Translations under genes and position numbers: made by a program
The notes under the pieces: model-generated
The model's database searches: none
Told to the model about the DNA's origin: nothing
Seen by the model: only the letters and a program-made list of their open reading frames with translations
Assembly: GCF_020181355.1 (NCBI RefSeq)
Contig: NZ_CP084004.1
Coordinates: 1,922,001-1,986,000, forward strand
Length of the DNA: 64,000 bases
Direction of reading: 5' to 3'
Source: Collinsella aerofaciens
GTDB lineage: Bacteria; Actinomycetota; Coriobacteriia; Coriobacteriales; Coriobacteriaceae
Shown here: piece by piece, positions 16,240-24,917 of the stretch
How the letters are laid out: each line of letters starts with the position of its first letter
How positions within the stretch are numbered: the first letter of the stretch is position 1

Positions 16240-16312
16240 GGGGGCGTAGCTCAGCTGGGAGAGCGCTTGACTGGCAGTCAAGAGGTCAGGGGTTCGATCC
16301 CCCTCGTCTCCA
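16240..16312 (+). tRNA. tRNA-Ala (GGC), copy 1
   Basis: Acceptor GGGGGCG pairs with CGTCTCC including the G3-U70 wobble that is the alanine identity element. The anticodon loop CTGGCAG gives GGC. The T loop GGTTCGATCC is standard. The genome reads ACCC after the acceptor, so the CCA end must be added or repaired. Confidence 0.9.
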
Positions 16313-16328
16313 CCCGAGCATTGAATGA

Positions 16329-16356
16329 GGCTCCAACGCAAGTTGGGGCCTTTTTT
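16329..16356 (+). terminator. Terminator of tRNA-Ala copy 1
   Basis: GGCTCCAAC pairs with GTTGGGGCC (one wobble) around a GCAA tetraloop-like turn, then TTTTTT. Confidence 0.85.
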
Positions 16357-16387
16357 CATATAGGCACACAAGGTCAAAGGCGGCACC

Positions 16388-16417
16388 ATGATCCTCCTGG
16401 TCGACAAGATCGTGCGT
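16388..16417 (+). pseudogene. Truncated start of ABC-F gene left by duplication
   Basis: ATGATCCTCCTGGTCGACAA and the next five bases match the start of the ABC-F gene at 16921 except for one silent base, then diverge. With the sequence that follows, the frame stops within a few codons. It marks the break point of the tandem duplication. Confidence 0.7.
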
Positions 16418-16445
16418 TGAACGGGCGTCGCGTGCATGGTAGTAT
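16417..16445 (+). promoter_or_regulatory. Promoter of the CAT-anticodon tRNA
   Basis: TTGAAC and TAGTAT separated by 17 bp, starting right after the ABC-F remnant; the leader to the tRNA would be about 60 bases. Confidence 0.6.
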
Positions 16446-16510
16446 TTCACGACGTGGTTCAAAGCGTTGGAGGCTGTTCTGCCACCCCAACTGCAAGTGT
16501 CACTTTATAA

Positions 16511-16586
16511 GGGCTCTTGGCGCAACGGTTAGCGCAGGGGACTCATAATCCCTGGGTTCTGGGTTCGAATCCCGGAGGGCCCACCA
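16511..16586 (+). tRNA. tRNA with CAT anticodon (Met, or Ile2)
   Basis: Acceptor GGGCTCT pairs with AGGGCCC, the anticodon loop CTCATAA gives CAT, the T arm has GGTTCGAATCC, and CCA is encoded. A CAT tRNA can be initiator Met, elongator Met or lysidine-modified Ile2. The lack of the three G-C pairs in the anticodon stem argues against the initiator. Choosing between Met and Ile2 needs covariance models. Confidence 0.85.
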
Positions 16587-16595
16587 GGTTTTTCA

Positions 16596-16626
16596 ACAGG
16601 TCAGGCAATAGGTCTGGCCTGTTTTC
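16596..16626 (+). terminator. Terminator of the CAT tRNA
   Basis: ACAGGTCAG pairs with CTGGCCTGT (one wobble), followed by TTTTCTT. Confidence 0.75.
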
Positions 16627-16731
16627 TTATTCATGGCATTAGTTTTCACTTGCAAATAGCCTGCTTGCTCACTTCCGGGCGATCTCGGTCGGCTGCCCGC
16701 GATGCCGGCGATAGTTTTTCCAAAATTGTCC

Positions 16732-16760
16732 TTGCATCGCCGTCCTAGTTCCCGTATAGT
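16732..16760 (+). promoter_or_regulatory. Promoter of tRNA-Ala copy 2
   Basis: TTGCAT and TATAGT with 17-bp spacing, as in copy 1 though the spacer differs by a few bases. Confidence 0.8.
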
Positions 16761-16772
16761 ACTTCTTCGCAC

Positions 16773-16845
16773 GGGGGCGTAGCTCAGCTGGGAGAGCGCT
16801 TGACTGGCAGTCAAGAGGTCAGGGGTTCGATCCCCCTCGTCTCCA
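16773..16845 (+). tRNA. tRNA-Ala (GGC), copy 2
   Basis: Identical to copy 1 over the mature tRNA, with anticodon GGC and the G3-U70 pair. Confidence 0.9.
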
Positions 16846-16861
16846 CCCGAGCATTGAATGA

Positions 16862-16889
16862 GGCTCCAACGCAAGTTGGGGCCTTTTTT
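16862..16889 (+). terminator. Terminator of tRNA-Ala copy 2
   Basis: Same hairpin and T6 tract as copy 1. It lies 31 bp before the ABC-F start, so that gene may depend partly on read-through from the tRNA promoter. Confidence 0.85.
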
Positions 16890-16920
16890 CATATAGGCAC
16901 ACAAGGTCAAAGGCGGCACC

Positions 16921-18954
16921 ATGATCCTCCTAGTCGACAAGATCGAAAAAAGCTTCGGCGCGCGCGTCCTCTTTAGCGGCGCGTCCTTTCAGATCAACCC
17001 CGGCGAGCGCTTCGCGCTCGTGGGCCCCAACGGAGCCGGCAAAACCACCATGCTCAAAATCATCATGGGCATCGACAGCCCCGACGCTGGCCAGGTCCAG
17101 TACGCCAAGGACTGCCAGGTAGGCTACCTAGAGCAGGAAACCAACCTGGAGCAAAAGGACACCACCATCCTCGCCGAGGTCATGGCCGCTGCCAAGGAAA
17201 TCCGCCGCATGGGCGAGCGCGCCAACGAGCTGCAGGCCCAGATCACCGAGCTCTCCGAACAGGGGAAGGACGTCGACGCACTCCTTAACGAGTATGGCCA
17301 GGTCCAGGACCGCTTTGAGCATCTGGGCGGCTACGAGCTCGAGAGCAACGCCCGTAAAATCCTGTCCGGCTTGGGCTTTAAGGTCACCGACTTTGAGCGC
17401 CCGTGCTCCGAGTTCTCGGGCGGCTGGCAGATGCGCATCGCGCTGGCCAAGCTCTTCCTGCGCCACCCCGACCTGCTGCTTCTGGACGAGCCCACCAACC
17501 ACCTGGACCTCGAGAGCGTCCAGTGGCTGCGCGGCTTTATCGCCAACTACGACGGTGCCGTCCTCATCGTCAGCCACGACCGCGCTTTCATGGACGCCTG
17601 CGTCGACCACGTCGCCGCCCTCGAAAACCGTCGCGTGACCACCTACACCGGCAACTACAGCAGCTACCTCAAGCAACGCGAGGACAACCTGGAGCAGATG
17701 CGTGCCAAGCGCGCCGCCCAGGAGCGCGACATCGCCCACATGCAGGTCTTCGTTGACAAGTTCCGCTACAAGCCCACCAAGGCCGCCCAGGCCCAGGTGC
17801 GCATCCGCAAGATCGAGCAGATTAAAAAGGAGCTCGTTATCCTGCCCGAGGGCCACAAGCACATCGACTTTAAGTTCCCCGACCCGCCGCGCTCCGGCGA
17901 TATGGTCGTGAGCCTCGAGGGCGTGTCCAAGTCCTACGGCGACAAGCATATCTACAGCGACATCGACCTTAAACTCTACCGCGGCGAGCACGTGGCGCTT
18001 GCCGGCCCCAACGGCGCCGGCAAGTCCACGCTCATGAAGCTCCTCGCTGGCCTTGAGCCGCCCACCACCGGCACCCGCGACCTGGGCACCAACGTGGGCA
18101 TCGCCTATTACGCCCAGCACGCGCTCGAGGGCATGACCGAGTCCAACACCGTCCTGCAAGAGATCGACACCGTCACGCCCAAGTGGACCGTGCCGCAGCA
18201 GCGCAGCCTGCTGGGCGCCTTCCTGTTTAGCGACAACGACGCAATCGAAAAGCAAGTCCGCGTCCTCTCCGGCGGTGAAAAGGCGCGCCTGGCGCTCGCC
18301 AAGATGCTCGTGGCCCCCGAGGCACTCCTGTGCCTGGACGAGCCCACTAACCACCTGGACATCGACTCGGTGGACATGCTCGAGAACGCCCTGCAAAACT
18401 TCCCCGGCACCATCGTGCTGATTAGCCACGACGAGCACCTGGTACGTGCCGTGGCCAATCGCGTAATCGACATCCGCGATGGTAAGGTCACGGTCTATGA
18501 CGGCGACTACGACTACTACCTCTACAAGCGCGATGATCTCGCAGCCCGCGCCGCCGCCGAGGCGGCAGGAGAGAGCGTGCCGACCGCAGGGAAGAGCACC
18601 AATACCGCCAACGCCGTCCAGGCCAGCAGCCCCGCCGCCCCCAAACCTGCCGAGGGCAAAAAGACCAAGGAGCAAAAGCGCGCCGAGGCCCAGGCCCGCG
18701 CTGCGCTCAACAAAAAGCTCAAGGGCGTGCGCATCCAGCTCAAGAAGATCGAGACGGAGCTCGACAAAAAGCGCGCCCGCTATGACGAGCTTATGGAATT
18801 GATGGCAAGCGAAGAGCTTTATGCCGATCAGGACAAGTTCAACGCCGCGCTGGGGGAATATAACGACCTTAAGCAAGAGCTACCCAAGCTCGAGGACGAA
18901 TGGCTGGAGCTTTCCACCCAGATCGAAGAGGAGACCGCGCGTGAACTCTCGTAA
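16921..18954 (+). CDS. ABC-F family ATPase
   Basis: A 677-residue protein with two ATP-binding domains and no membrane segment. Domain 1: Walker [10 protein letters not shown], signature [13 protein letters not shown], Walker [16 protein letters not shown]. Domain 2: [38 protein letters not shown] linker of about 80 residues between them and a charged coiled-coil tail (after an Ala/Pro-rich stretch near residue 550) match Uup-like ABC-F proteins, which act on ribosomes in translation or antibiotic protection. The exact subfamily is not decided here. The following small membrane gene overlaps its 3' end. Confidence 0.85.
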   Translation: MILLVDKIEKSFGARVLFSGASFQINPGERFALVGPNGAGKTTMLKIIMGIDSPDAGQVQYAKDCQVGYLEQETNLEQKDTTILAEVMAAAKEIRRMGERANELQAQITELSEQGKDVDALLNEYGQVQDRFEHLGGYELESNARKILSGLGFKVTDFERPCSEFSGGWQMRIALAKLFLRHPDLLLLDEPTNHLDLESVQWLRGFIANYDGAVLIVSHDRAFMDACVDHVAALENRRVTTYTGNYSSYLKQREDNLEQMRAKRAAQERDIAHMQVFVDKFRYKPTKAAQAQVRIRKIEQIKKELVILPEGHKHIDFKFPDPPRSGDMVVSLEGVSKSYGDKHIYSDIDLKLYRGEHVALAGPNGAGKSTLMKLLAGLEPPTTGTRDLGTNVGIAYYAQHALEGMTESNTVLQEIDTVTPKWTVPQQRSLLGAFLFSDNDAIEKQVRVLSGGEKARLALAKMLVAPEALLCLDEPTNHLDIDSVDMLENALQNFPGTIVLISHDEHLVRAVANRVIDIRDGKVTVYDGDYDYYLYKRDDLAARAAAEAAGESVPTAGKSTNTANAVQASSPAAPKPAEGKKTKEQKRAEAQARAALNKKLKGVRIQLKKIETELDKKRARYDELMELMASEELYADQDKFNAALGEYNDLKQELPKLEDEWLELSTQIEEETARELS

Positions 18955-19237
18955 GGCCACTGCCGTGGCGATGAGCATCATCGCCATCGCGTGCCGTATC
19001 TGCGCCATCTTTATGAGCGCGATGACCGTACTGCTGTGCTTTAGCGGCCTGACCGCCAAGCTGCAGATCGTGGGCTTTGTCGTTGAGCTTTCGCGCGCGC
19101 TGCCGAGCGCCATCGCCGGCTACGGCGTCATCACCTCTCCCTTTGGCGGCGTCTTCCGCCTGGATTACGCTATCGTCGCCGTCATCCTGTTTGTAATTGA
19201 CTACCTGCTCACGCGCGCCTCGCGCCGCGTCCGCTAG
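18941..19237 (+). CDS. Small membrane protein
   Basis: A 98-residue protein starting at GTG 18941 with GAGGAG upstream, overlapping the ABC-F gene by 14 bp. It has a basic N-terminus ([20 protein letters not shown]), then two to three hydrophobic helices and an Arg-rich end (RASRRVR). No family is recognised. Overlap on one side and a 9-bp gap to the protease gene on the other suggest co-translation. Confidence 0.65.
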   Translation: MNSRKATAVAMSIIAIACRICAIFMSAMTVLLCFSGLTAKLQIVGFVVELSRALPSAIAGYGVITSPFGGVFRLDYAIVAVILFVIDYLLTRASRRVR

Positions 19238-19246
19238 GGGAGCGCC

Positions 19247-19930
19247 ATGTCAAGCAGCTACATCATGAACCTGCTCGCCAGCGCGGTCGCCGTCATCCTG
19301 GGCATCGTTATCCACGAGAGCGCGCACGCCGCCGCAGCCTGGGCTCTCGGCGACAAGACAGCCCGATCACGCGGTCGTGTCTCGCTCAACCCGCTCAACC
19401 ATATCGACCCGTTTGGCACCATCATCCTGCCGCTGCTCATGCTCGCAGCCGGTGGCCCGGTGTTTGCCTTCGCCAAGCCCGTGCCCGTCTACCTCAACAA
19501 CCTCAAGCACCCCAAGCGCGACGAGGTCCTGGTGAGCGTTGCCGGCCCCGCATCGAACATCGCCCTCGCGTGCCTCGCTGCCGCTCTCATGCAAGTAACG
19601 TACGGCAACCTCTATGCAAGCATGTCCTTTGCCGTAGCGTCACAGATCATGAACTTCGGCGCCACGTTTATCGTGGTCAACCTGTCGCTCGCGTTCTTTA
19701 ACCTCATCCCGATTCCGCCGCTCGATGGCTCGTCGATCATCGTGCCCTTCCTCAAGGACAAGGCGCTCGCCAACTACTACCGCCTGCAGCAATACGCCAT
19801 GCCCATCCTCATCCTGGTGCTGTACCTGCTGCCCATGTGGACCGGCATCGACGTGATCGGTCGCTATTTCGACGTTACCGTGTATCCGTTCGCTGAGCAG
19901 CTGCTTAACTTCGCAATCGCCGGCATCTAA
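19247..19930 (+). CDS. Site-2-protease family (M50) metalloprotease
   Basis: A 227-residue membrane protein with the M50 zinc site HESAH in its first helix (about residue 25) and the distal FNLIPIPPLDG motif that supplies the third ligand Asp. NPLNHIDPFGTIILP and VSVAGPASNIALA match the compact M50B branch common in bacteria. It should cleave membrane-embedded substrates, but targets are unknown. It lies just before scpAB, a frequent arrangement in Gram-positive bacteria. Confidence 0.85.
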   Translation: MSSSYIMNLLASAVAVILGIVIHESAHAAAAWALGDKTARSRGRVSLNPLNHIDPFGTIILPLLMLAAGGPVFAFAKPVPVYLNNLKHPKRDEVLVSVAGPASNIALACLAAALMQVTYGNLYASMSFAVASQIMNFGATFIVVNLSLAFFNLIPIPPLDGSSIIVPFLKDKALANYYRLQQYAMPILILVLYLLPMWTGIDVIGRYFDVTVYPFAEQLLNFAIAGI

Positions 19931-20014
19931 GGTAAACTTACAGGTCGACCGTGCAAAGCGGTCGTAACATGCACCCAAACCGCGCCGCGAAGGCGCCGTC
20001 AAAGGAGGTCGAAT

Positions 20015-20827
20015 ATGTCGTATCGCGTGTCGACGCAGGTCTACAGCGGACCGTTCGACCTGCTGCTGCAGCTGGTAACCCGCCAAAAAGTTGATATCGG
20101 CGCCATCTCCATCAGCGAGGTGGCCGAGCAGTACCTTGCCGAGGCCGAGCGCATCGAGGCGCTGGACCTGGACGTGGCGAGCGACTTTTTGCTGGTCGCG
20201 GCAACCCTTTTGGACATCAAGGCCGCTTCTCTGGTGCCGCAGGAGGCCCCGCGCAAAGTCGATGACGACGATGACGAGTTCGACGAAGACCTCGAGGAAC
20301 TCAGCGCGCTCGACGGCGACGCCCTGCGCGAGGTCCTGATCCAGCGCCTGATCGCCTACAAGCAGTTTAAGGGCGCGGCGGCAGCCCTTGGCGCGCGCAT
20401 GCAGGCCGAGAGCCGCATGCATCCGCGCGTGGCCGGCCCCGACCCCGAGTTCCTAGGCCTTATGCCCGACTACCTGGCCGGCATCACGCTGCGTGGCCTG
20501 GCCGTCATCTGCGCCGACCTGGACGGCAAGCGCCAGACCTTCCTGCTGGAGGCCGAGCACGTGGCGCCGCATCGCGTGCCGCTCGACCTGACGGTGGCCT
20601 CGGTCGACCGCTTTACCATGGCGCACCAAACCTGCACCTTCCGCGAGCTGCTGGACGGCGACGCCACCACCGAGCAGCTCGTCGTCACCTTCCTGGCTAT
20701 GCTCGAGCTCGCCAAACGTGGCTCGCTTACCCTGAGCCAGGACGAGATCTTTGGAACCATTCAAATCAACCGCGTCGAGGGCGCCGAGGCATACGTACCC
20801 GGCGAGGGCCCCGAGCTCACCGAATAG
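20015..20827 (+). CDS. scpA: Segregation and condensation protein A
   Basis: A 270-residue kleisin of the SMC-ScpAB complex that bridges SMC heads during chromosome organisation. The N-terminus has the SGPFDLLLQLVTRQKVDI block and VAEQYLAEAE, typical of ScpA; an acidic linker (DDDDDEFDED) follows, and the C-terminal winged-helix segment contains FLAMLELAKRGSLTLSQDE. A strong AAAGGAGG ribosome site precedes the ATG. scpB starts 11 bp after its stop. Confidence 0.92.
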   Translation: MSYRVSTQVYSGPFDLLLQLVTRQKVDIGAISISEVAEQYLAEAERIEALDLDVASDFLLVAATLLDIKAASLVPQEAPRKVDDDDDEFDEDLEELSALDGDALREVLIQRLIAYKQFKGAAAALGARMQAESRMHPRVAGPDPEFLGLMPDYLAGITLRGLAVICADLDGKRQTFLLEAEHVAPHRVPLDLTVASVDRFTMAHQTCTFRELLDGDATTEQLVVTFLAMLELAKRGSLTLSQDEIFGTIQINRVEGAEAYVPGEGPELTE

Positions 20828-20838
20828 GAGCGGCAACC

Positions 20839-21567
20839 ATGTCAACCCTTTCCACGCTGGAGGCAAACAGCCTCAAAGGCGCCCTCGAGGCGCTGTTGCT
20901 GGTGTCGAGCGACCCCGTGAGCGCACCCGCGCTGGCAGGTGCGCTGGATATCGCCCCCGGCGAGTGCGCGTCGCTGTTGGCCGAGCTCAAGGTTGAATAC
21001 GAGGAGGCCAACCGCGGCTTTCAGCTACGCGAGGTTGCCGGCGGCTGGCGCCTGTTTACGCATCCCGCCTACCACGACGTGGTCGAGGCCTACGTGCTGA
21101 GCTGGGACACGCAAAAGCTGTCGCAGGCGGCGCTCGAAACTCTGGCCGTCATCGCATACCACCAGCCCGTCACGCGCGAGGTGGTCAAGGGCATCCGCGG
21201 CGTCAACTCCGACGGCGTCATCGCGTCGCTCGTGGACAAGGGCCTGGTGCGCGAGCTCGGCCGCGACCCCCAGCGCGGTCAAGCCATCATCTATGGCACG
21301 ACCAACGCCTTCTTGGAAAAGTTCGGTCTGCGCTCCACCCGCGACCTGCCTGACCTGGAGCAGTTTGCCCCCGACGAGCAGTCGCGTCAGTTTATCCGCG
21401 AGCGCCTGAGCGGCCGCAGCATTCAGTCCACGCTCGAGGAGCAGGCCGATGACCTGGATGAAGAGCGCGAACTGCTCGATACAGATGTTGAAGATGTTGA
21501 GGCAGTCGAGGACTTGGAAAACCTGGTCGTCGACGAGACCTCGGAGGATTTACATGACGAGGACTAA
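20839..21567 (+). CDS. scpB: Segregation and condensation protein B
   Basis: A 242-residue protein with the two winged-helix domains of ScpB: LKGALEALLLVSSDPVSAPA at the N-terminus and ALETLAVIAYHQPVTREVVK with IRGVNSDG in the middle. A long acidic tail (after residue 190) is extra compared with short homologues. It partners ScpA in the condensin-like complex. The next gene, rluB-like, overlaps its last codons. Confidence 0.92.
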   Translation: MSTLSTLEANSLKGALEALLLVSSDPVSAPALAGALDIAPGECASLLAELKVEYEEANRGFQLREVAGGWRLFTHPAYHDVVEAYVLSWDTQKLSQAALETLAVIAYHQPVTREVVKGIRGVNSDGVIASLVDKGLVRELGRDPQRGQAIIYGTTNAFLEKFGLRSTRDLPDLEQFAPDEQSRQFIRERLSGRSIQSTLEEQADDLDEERELLDTDVEDVEAVEDLENLVVDETSEDLHDED

Positions 21568-22528
21568 CGAAGTAGGGGAGACGCGCGCCGGCGCTGCGGT
21601 GCCCAACGCGGATACGCACGAATCCGACGCCCAGCCCGTCTATCCGCACACCATGCGCCTGCAGCGCTTTTTGGCGCGCGCGGGCGTGGCGAGCCGCCGC
21701 GGCTCAGAGGACCTGATGACCGCCGGCCGCGTGACCGTCAACGGCGAAGTCGCGACCGAGCTGGGCACCAAGGTCGACGTCGACCGCGACCATATCGAGG
21801 TCGACGGCATGCCCGTCAAGCTCAACCAGGGCGCCGTGTACTTGATGCTCTACAAGCCAACAGGCTACCTCACCACCATGAGCGACCCGCAGGAGCGCCC
21901 TTGCGTGGCAGACCTGGTTCCTCGCGACCGATTTCCGGGCCTGTTCCCAGTGGGTCGTCTGGACCGCGACACCACGGGCCTCTTGCTCTTCACTACCGAC
22001 GGCGACCTGTCGCAGGACCTGCTGCACCCGAGCAAGCACGTCTACAAGACCTACCAGGCACTCGTGGATGGCCACCTGACCGATCGAGACTTGGAACCGC
22101 TACGTCGTGGCATTGAGCTCGATGACGGCCTATGTCAGCCGGCAATCTGCCGCGTCATCAACGCGCGTGAAGCCGAGGCTGTGGCACCGCAAGGCGTCAA
22201 GCCCGGCACTACCGCCGTGGAGGTCATCATCCGCGAAGGCCGCAAGAACCAGGTCAAGCGCATGCTGAGCAAGATCCACCACCCGGTGATTCGCCTGCAT
22301 CGCTGCAACTTTGCCGGCCTGGAACTCAAGGACGTGGCCAAGGGGTCGTGGCGCGAGCTCACCGACCGCGAGGTACAGATCCTCAAGTCCGGCGGCATCC
22401 CGCCTAAGCAGGCCGTCGGCAAGCGCGGCACTGCGCCGGCGACCAACGCCGCCAGACGCACGCGTCACCACGGCAGCCACGGCTCCGCACCCAAGCGCAA
22501 CACCTACCGCGAGCGCTACACAGACTAG
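21554..22528 (+). CDS. rluB: 23S rRNA pseudouridine synthase, RluB/RsuA family
   Basis: A 324-residue protein. An N-terminal S4 RNA-binding domain (MRLQRFLARAGVASRRGSED) precedes the catalytic domain with the family motif VGRLDRDTTGLLLFTTDGD, where the Asp of GRLD is the nucleophile. REGRKNQVKRM near the C-terminus is also characteristic. The ATG at 21554 follows GGAGG and overlaps scpB; an ATG at 21651 would remove an unconserved leader. A basic tail ends the protein. The scpA-scpB-rluB-cmk order is common in Gram-positives. Confidence 0.9.
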   Translation: MTRTNEVGETRAGAAVPNADTHESDAQPVYPHTMRLQRFLARAGVASRRGSEDLMTAGRVTVNGEVATELGTKVDVDRDHIEVDGMPVKLNQGAVYLMLYKPTGYLTTMSDPQERPCVADLVPRDRFPGLFPVGRLDRDTTGLLLFTTDGDLSQDLLHPSKHVYKTYQALVDGHLTDRDLEPLRRGIELDDGLCQPAICRVINAREAEAVAPQGVKPGTTAVEVIIREGRKNQVKRMLSKIHHPVIRLHRCNFAGLELKDVAKGSWRELTDREVQILKSGGIPPKQAVGKRGTAPATNAARRTRHHGSHGSAPKRNTYRERYTD

Positions 22529-22594
22529 GCAACCCGCCGCGCCCCAGCGCCCGCGAACCATACCAGCACGTCAACCATCGAAAGGAAGCATTGC

Positions 22595-23281
22595 ATGATC
22601 GTCGCCATCGACGGCCCCGCCGGTTCCGGCAAGTCCACCATCGCCAAGGAGATCGCCCGCCAGCTGGGCTTTAACAAGCTCGACACGGGCGCCATGTATC
22701 GCGCCGTCACCTTCGCCGCGCTCGACCGCGGCATCGATCTGGACGACGAGGCGGCCATCGACGCCCTCGCCGAGCAGATCGAGATTCGCTTTACCAACGG
22801 CACCGGCGAAGATACGCGCCTGACCATTGACGGCAAGGACGCTTCGGCCGCCATTCGTACCCCGCAGGTCGACGCAAACGTGTCCAAGGTCTCGGCCTAC
22901 CCGGGCGTGCGAGCCGCCATGCTCATTCACCAGCGCCGCGCCGCCGAGGACCGCGATATCGTGGCCGAGGGTCGCGACATCGGAACCGTCGTGTTCCCTA
23001 ACGCACAGGTCAAGGTCTTCCTAACCGCCGACCCGCGCGAGCGCGCCCGCCGCCGCGTGCTGCAGCGTCACCAAAACGACGCCCAGCCGCTCACGCCCGC
23101 GCAACTCGAGGCCGAGGTCGACGAGACCCTCGACGCCCTCAAGCAGCGCGACAAGCTTGACAGCAGCCGCGAGGTCGCCCCGCTCGTGCCCGCCGAGGAC
23201 GCCGTGCACGTCGACTCCACCGCCCATACCATCGACGAGGTCGTCCGCATTATCGAGGACCTCATCAACCAAAGGAGGTAG
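22595..23281 (+). CDS. cmk: Cytidylate kinase
   Basis: A 228-residue kinase phosphorylating CMP and dCMP. Visible motifs: P-loop GPAGSGKST, the CMP-binding KLDTGAMYRAVT, and the GRDIGTVVFP block with the lid region DPRERARRR. Length is normal. GAAAGGAAG lies before the ATG. The acyltransferase gene follows by 3 bp, so the two are surely co-transcribed. Confidence 0.95.
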   Translation: MIVAIDGPAGSGKSTIAKEIARQLGFNKLDTGAMYRAVTFAALDRGIDLDDEAAIDALAEQIEIRFTNGTGEDTRLTIDGKDASAAIRTPQVDANVSKVSAYPGVRAAMLIHQRRAAEDRDIVAEGRDIGTVVFPNAQVKVFLTADPRERARRRVLQRHQNDAQPLTPAQLEAEVDETLDALKQRDKLDSSREVAPLVPAEDAVHVDSTAHTIDEVVRIIEDLINQRR

Positions 23282-23284
23282 CCC

Positions 23285-24013
23285 ATGCGCCTCTTTAAGC
23301 AGACGCCCGAGGACTATTACAACGCCCCCTATGACGAGTTCCCGGCGCTCATCCGCGGTACCGTCGTCGTAGTCATGGCCATCCTTTGGGCCTTCTCCAA
23401 GCTCATGTGGCGTTGGAAGGTCGAGGACGCTGACCTGCTGTTTGAGCGTCAGGAAGGCCGCGGCAGCGTGGTCATCTGCAACCACACCTCGATGGCTGAG
23501 CTCTTGGCCGTGGAGACGGCGCTGTTCTTTGGCGGCCGCCGCATTCGCCCCATCTTTAAGTCCGAGTTTGCCAAGAGCAAGATTGTGCGCTGGGCTTTTA
23601 GCCGCGTTGGCGGCATCCCCGTGGAGCGCGGTACTGCCGATATGAAGTGCCTGCGCGCCGCCCAGCATGCGCTGCAGCGCGGCGAGGACGTCCTGATCTT
23701 CCCCGAGGGCACGCGCATCCGATCGCGCGAGATCAAGCCAGAGGTCCACGGCGGCTTTGCGCTCATCGCTCAGATGGGCAAGGCACCCGTCAACCCGCTC
23801 GCCATCTGCGGCTGGTCCGACATCACGCCCGCGGGCAAAAAGCTCATGCGTCCCAAGAAGTGCTGGATTCGTGCCGGCAAGGCCGTCTCGCTTTCGGACG
23901 CGCCGGCCGGGCTTAAGCGTACGGAGCGCCTGGCTTGGTTTGAGTCCGAGGCCATGAACCGCGTCTACGCCATGCGAGACGAGCTGTGCGCCGAGCATCC
24001 GGGCAGGTTCTAG
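23285..24013 (+). CDS. plsC: 1-acylglycerol-3-phosphate acyltransferase
   Basis: A 242-residue PlsC-family enzyme that adds the second acyl chain of phosphatidic acid at the membrane. One N-terminal membrane segment (IRGTVVVVMAILWAFSKLMW) precedes the acyltransferase domain. Motif I is NHTSMAE, where most relatives have H-x4-D, so Glu replaces the usual Asp. Motif III is FPEGTRIRS. GGIPVERGT lies between. It sits between cmk and ispH. Confidence 0.85.
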   Translation: MRLFKQTPEDYYNAPYDEFPALIRGTVVVVMAILWAFSKLMWRWKVEDADLLFERQEGRGSVVICNHTSMAELLAVETALFFGGRRIRPIFKSEFAKSKIVRWAFSRVGGIPVERGTADMKCLRAAQHALQRGEDVLIFPEGTRIRSREIKPEVHGGFALIAQMGKAPVNPLAICGWSDITPAGKKLMRPKKCWIRAGKAVSLSDAPAGLKRTERLAWFESEAMNRVYAMRDELCAEHPGRF

Positions 24014-24015
24014 CC

Positions 24016-24915
24016 ATGAGCGAGAACGTGACGAACACTGCCGTGACCGCGTCCGACCAGGCAACCGCGCCTACCATCGAGATCGCCGCCCACGCCGGCA
24101 CTTGCTACGGCGTGCAGCGCGCGCTCGATATGGCGCTGGCCGCTGCGCCACAGGCAGGGGAGTGCAATCAGGTCCATACCTTGGGTCCGCTCATCCATAA
24201 CCCCATCGTGGTGCGCGAGCTTGCTGAGGCAGGCGTCGGTCTGGCAGAGACCCTGGACGACGCCGCATCGGGCACCGTGATCATCCGCGCCCACGGCGTG
24301 GTGCCGCAAGTGATCGATGCTGCCCGCGAGCGCGGCCTTACCGTGGTCGACGCCACCTGTCCCTACGTGAAGAAGGTCCATGTGGCCGCCGAGCGCCTGG
24401 TACGCGAGGGCTACCGAGTGGTAGTCGTAGGCGAGCCGGGCCATCCCGAGGTTGAGGGCATCTTGGGCCACGCCGGCAATGATGCACAGGTCGTGAGCTG
24501 TGCCGCCGACGCCACCGCCTTGTCGCTCAAGGGCAAGGTAGGCCTCGTCGTGCAGACCACCCAGACTGCGCAGAACTTGGCCGAGGTCGTGGCTGCTATC
24601 ACCCCGCGCGTGCAGGAGCTACGTGTGATCAACACCATCTGCGCCGCCACGACTGAGCGTCAACAGGCAGCAGCCACACTTGCCAACCACTGCGACCGCA
24701 TGTTCATCGTGGGCGGCAAGAACTCGGGCAACACCCGCCGCCTGGCGCAGATTTGCGCAGACGCCTGCGAGCGCACGTATCACATCGAGGAAGCTTCTGA
24801 GCTCCAAGCCGCGTGGTTTACCGAAGCTCACCACATCGGCATCACCGCCGGAGCCTCCACCCCGCAAGAACACATCGAGCGCGCCGTCGAGCGCATCAAG
24901 GAGCTTTGCCGCTAA
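24016..24915 (+). CDS. ispH: 4-hydroxy-3-methylbut-2-enyl diphosphate reductase
   Basis: A 299-residue enzyme for the last step of the MEP isoprenoid pathway. The three iron-sulfur cysteines are visible in HAGTCYGVQRA, VDATCPYVKK and INTICAATTERQ, together with the substrate-binding THGV-like HTLGPLIHN and the conserved RAHGV. The first 25 residues are a Ser/Thr/Ala-rich extension absent from many homologues. It begins 2 bp after the plsC stop. Confidence 0.93.
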   Translation: MSENVTNTAVTASDQATAPTIEIAAHAGTCYGVQRALDMALAAAPQAGECNQVHTLGPLIHNPIVVRELAEAGVGLAETLDDAASGTVIIRAHGVVPQVIDAARERGLTVVDATCPYVKKVHVAAERLVREGYRVVVVGEPGHPEVEGILGHAGNDAQVVSCAADATALSLKGKVGLVVQTTQTAQNLAEVVAAITPRVQELRVINTICAATTERQQAAATLANHCDRMFIVGGKNSGNTRRLAQICADACERTYHIEEASELQAAWFTEAHHIGITAGASTPQEHIERAVERIKELCR

Positions 24916-24917
24916 CC

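Larger units (their letters stand above)
16171..16412 (+). repeat. Direct repeat, copy A (tRNA-Ala unit plus ABC-F gene start)
   Basis: This segment and 16704-16945 are nearly identical over 242 bp, offset by 533 bp. Each holds the promoter, tRNA-Ala, its terminator and the ribosome site plus first 25 bases of the ABC-F gene. Only scattered differences are seen, such as GTGAG versus GTCCT upstream of the tRNA. In copy A the ABC-F start is cut off after GACAAGATCG. Confidence 0.9.
16704..16945 (+). repeat. Direct repeat, copy B (tRNA-Ala unit plus ABC-F gene start)
   Basis: Second copy of the 242-bp unit described at 16171-16412; here the ABC-F gene continues intact. Confidence 0.9.

Noticed and set aside
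17128-18876. 582-residue open frame opposite the ABC-F gene
   Set aside because: It is the complement of the conserved ATPase, lacks a ribosome site, and its composition mirrors the codon bias of the sense gene.
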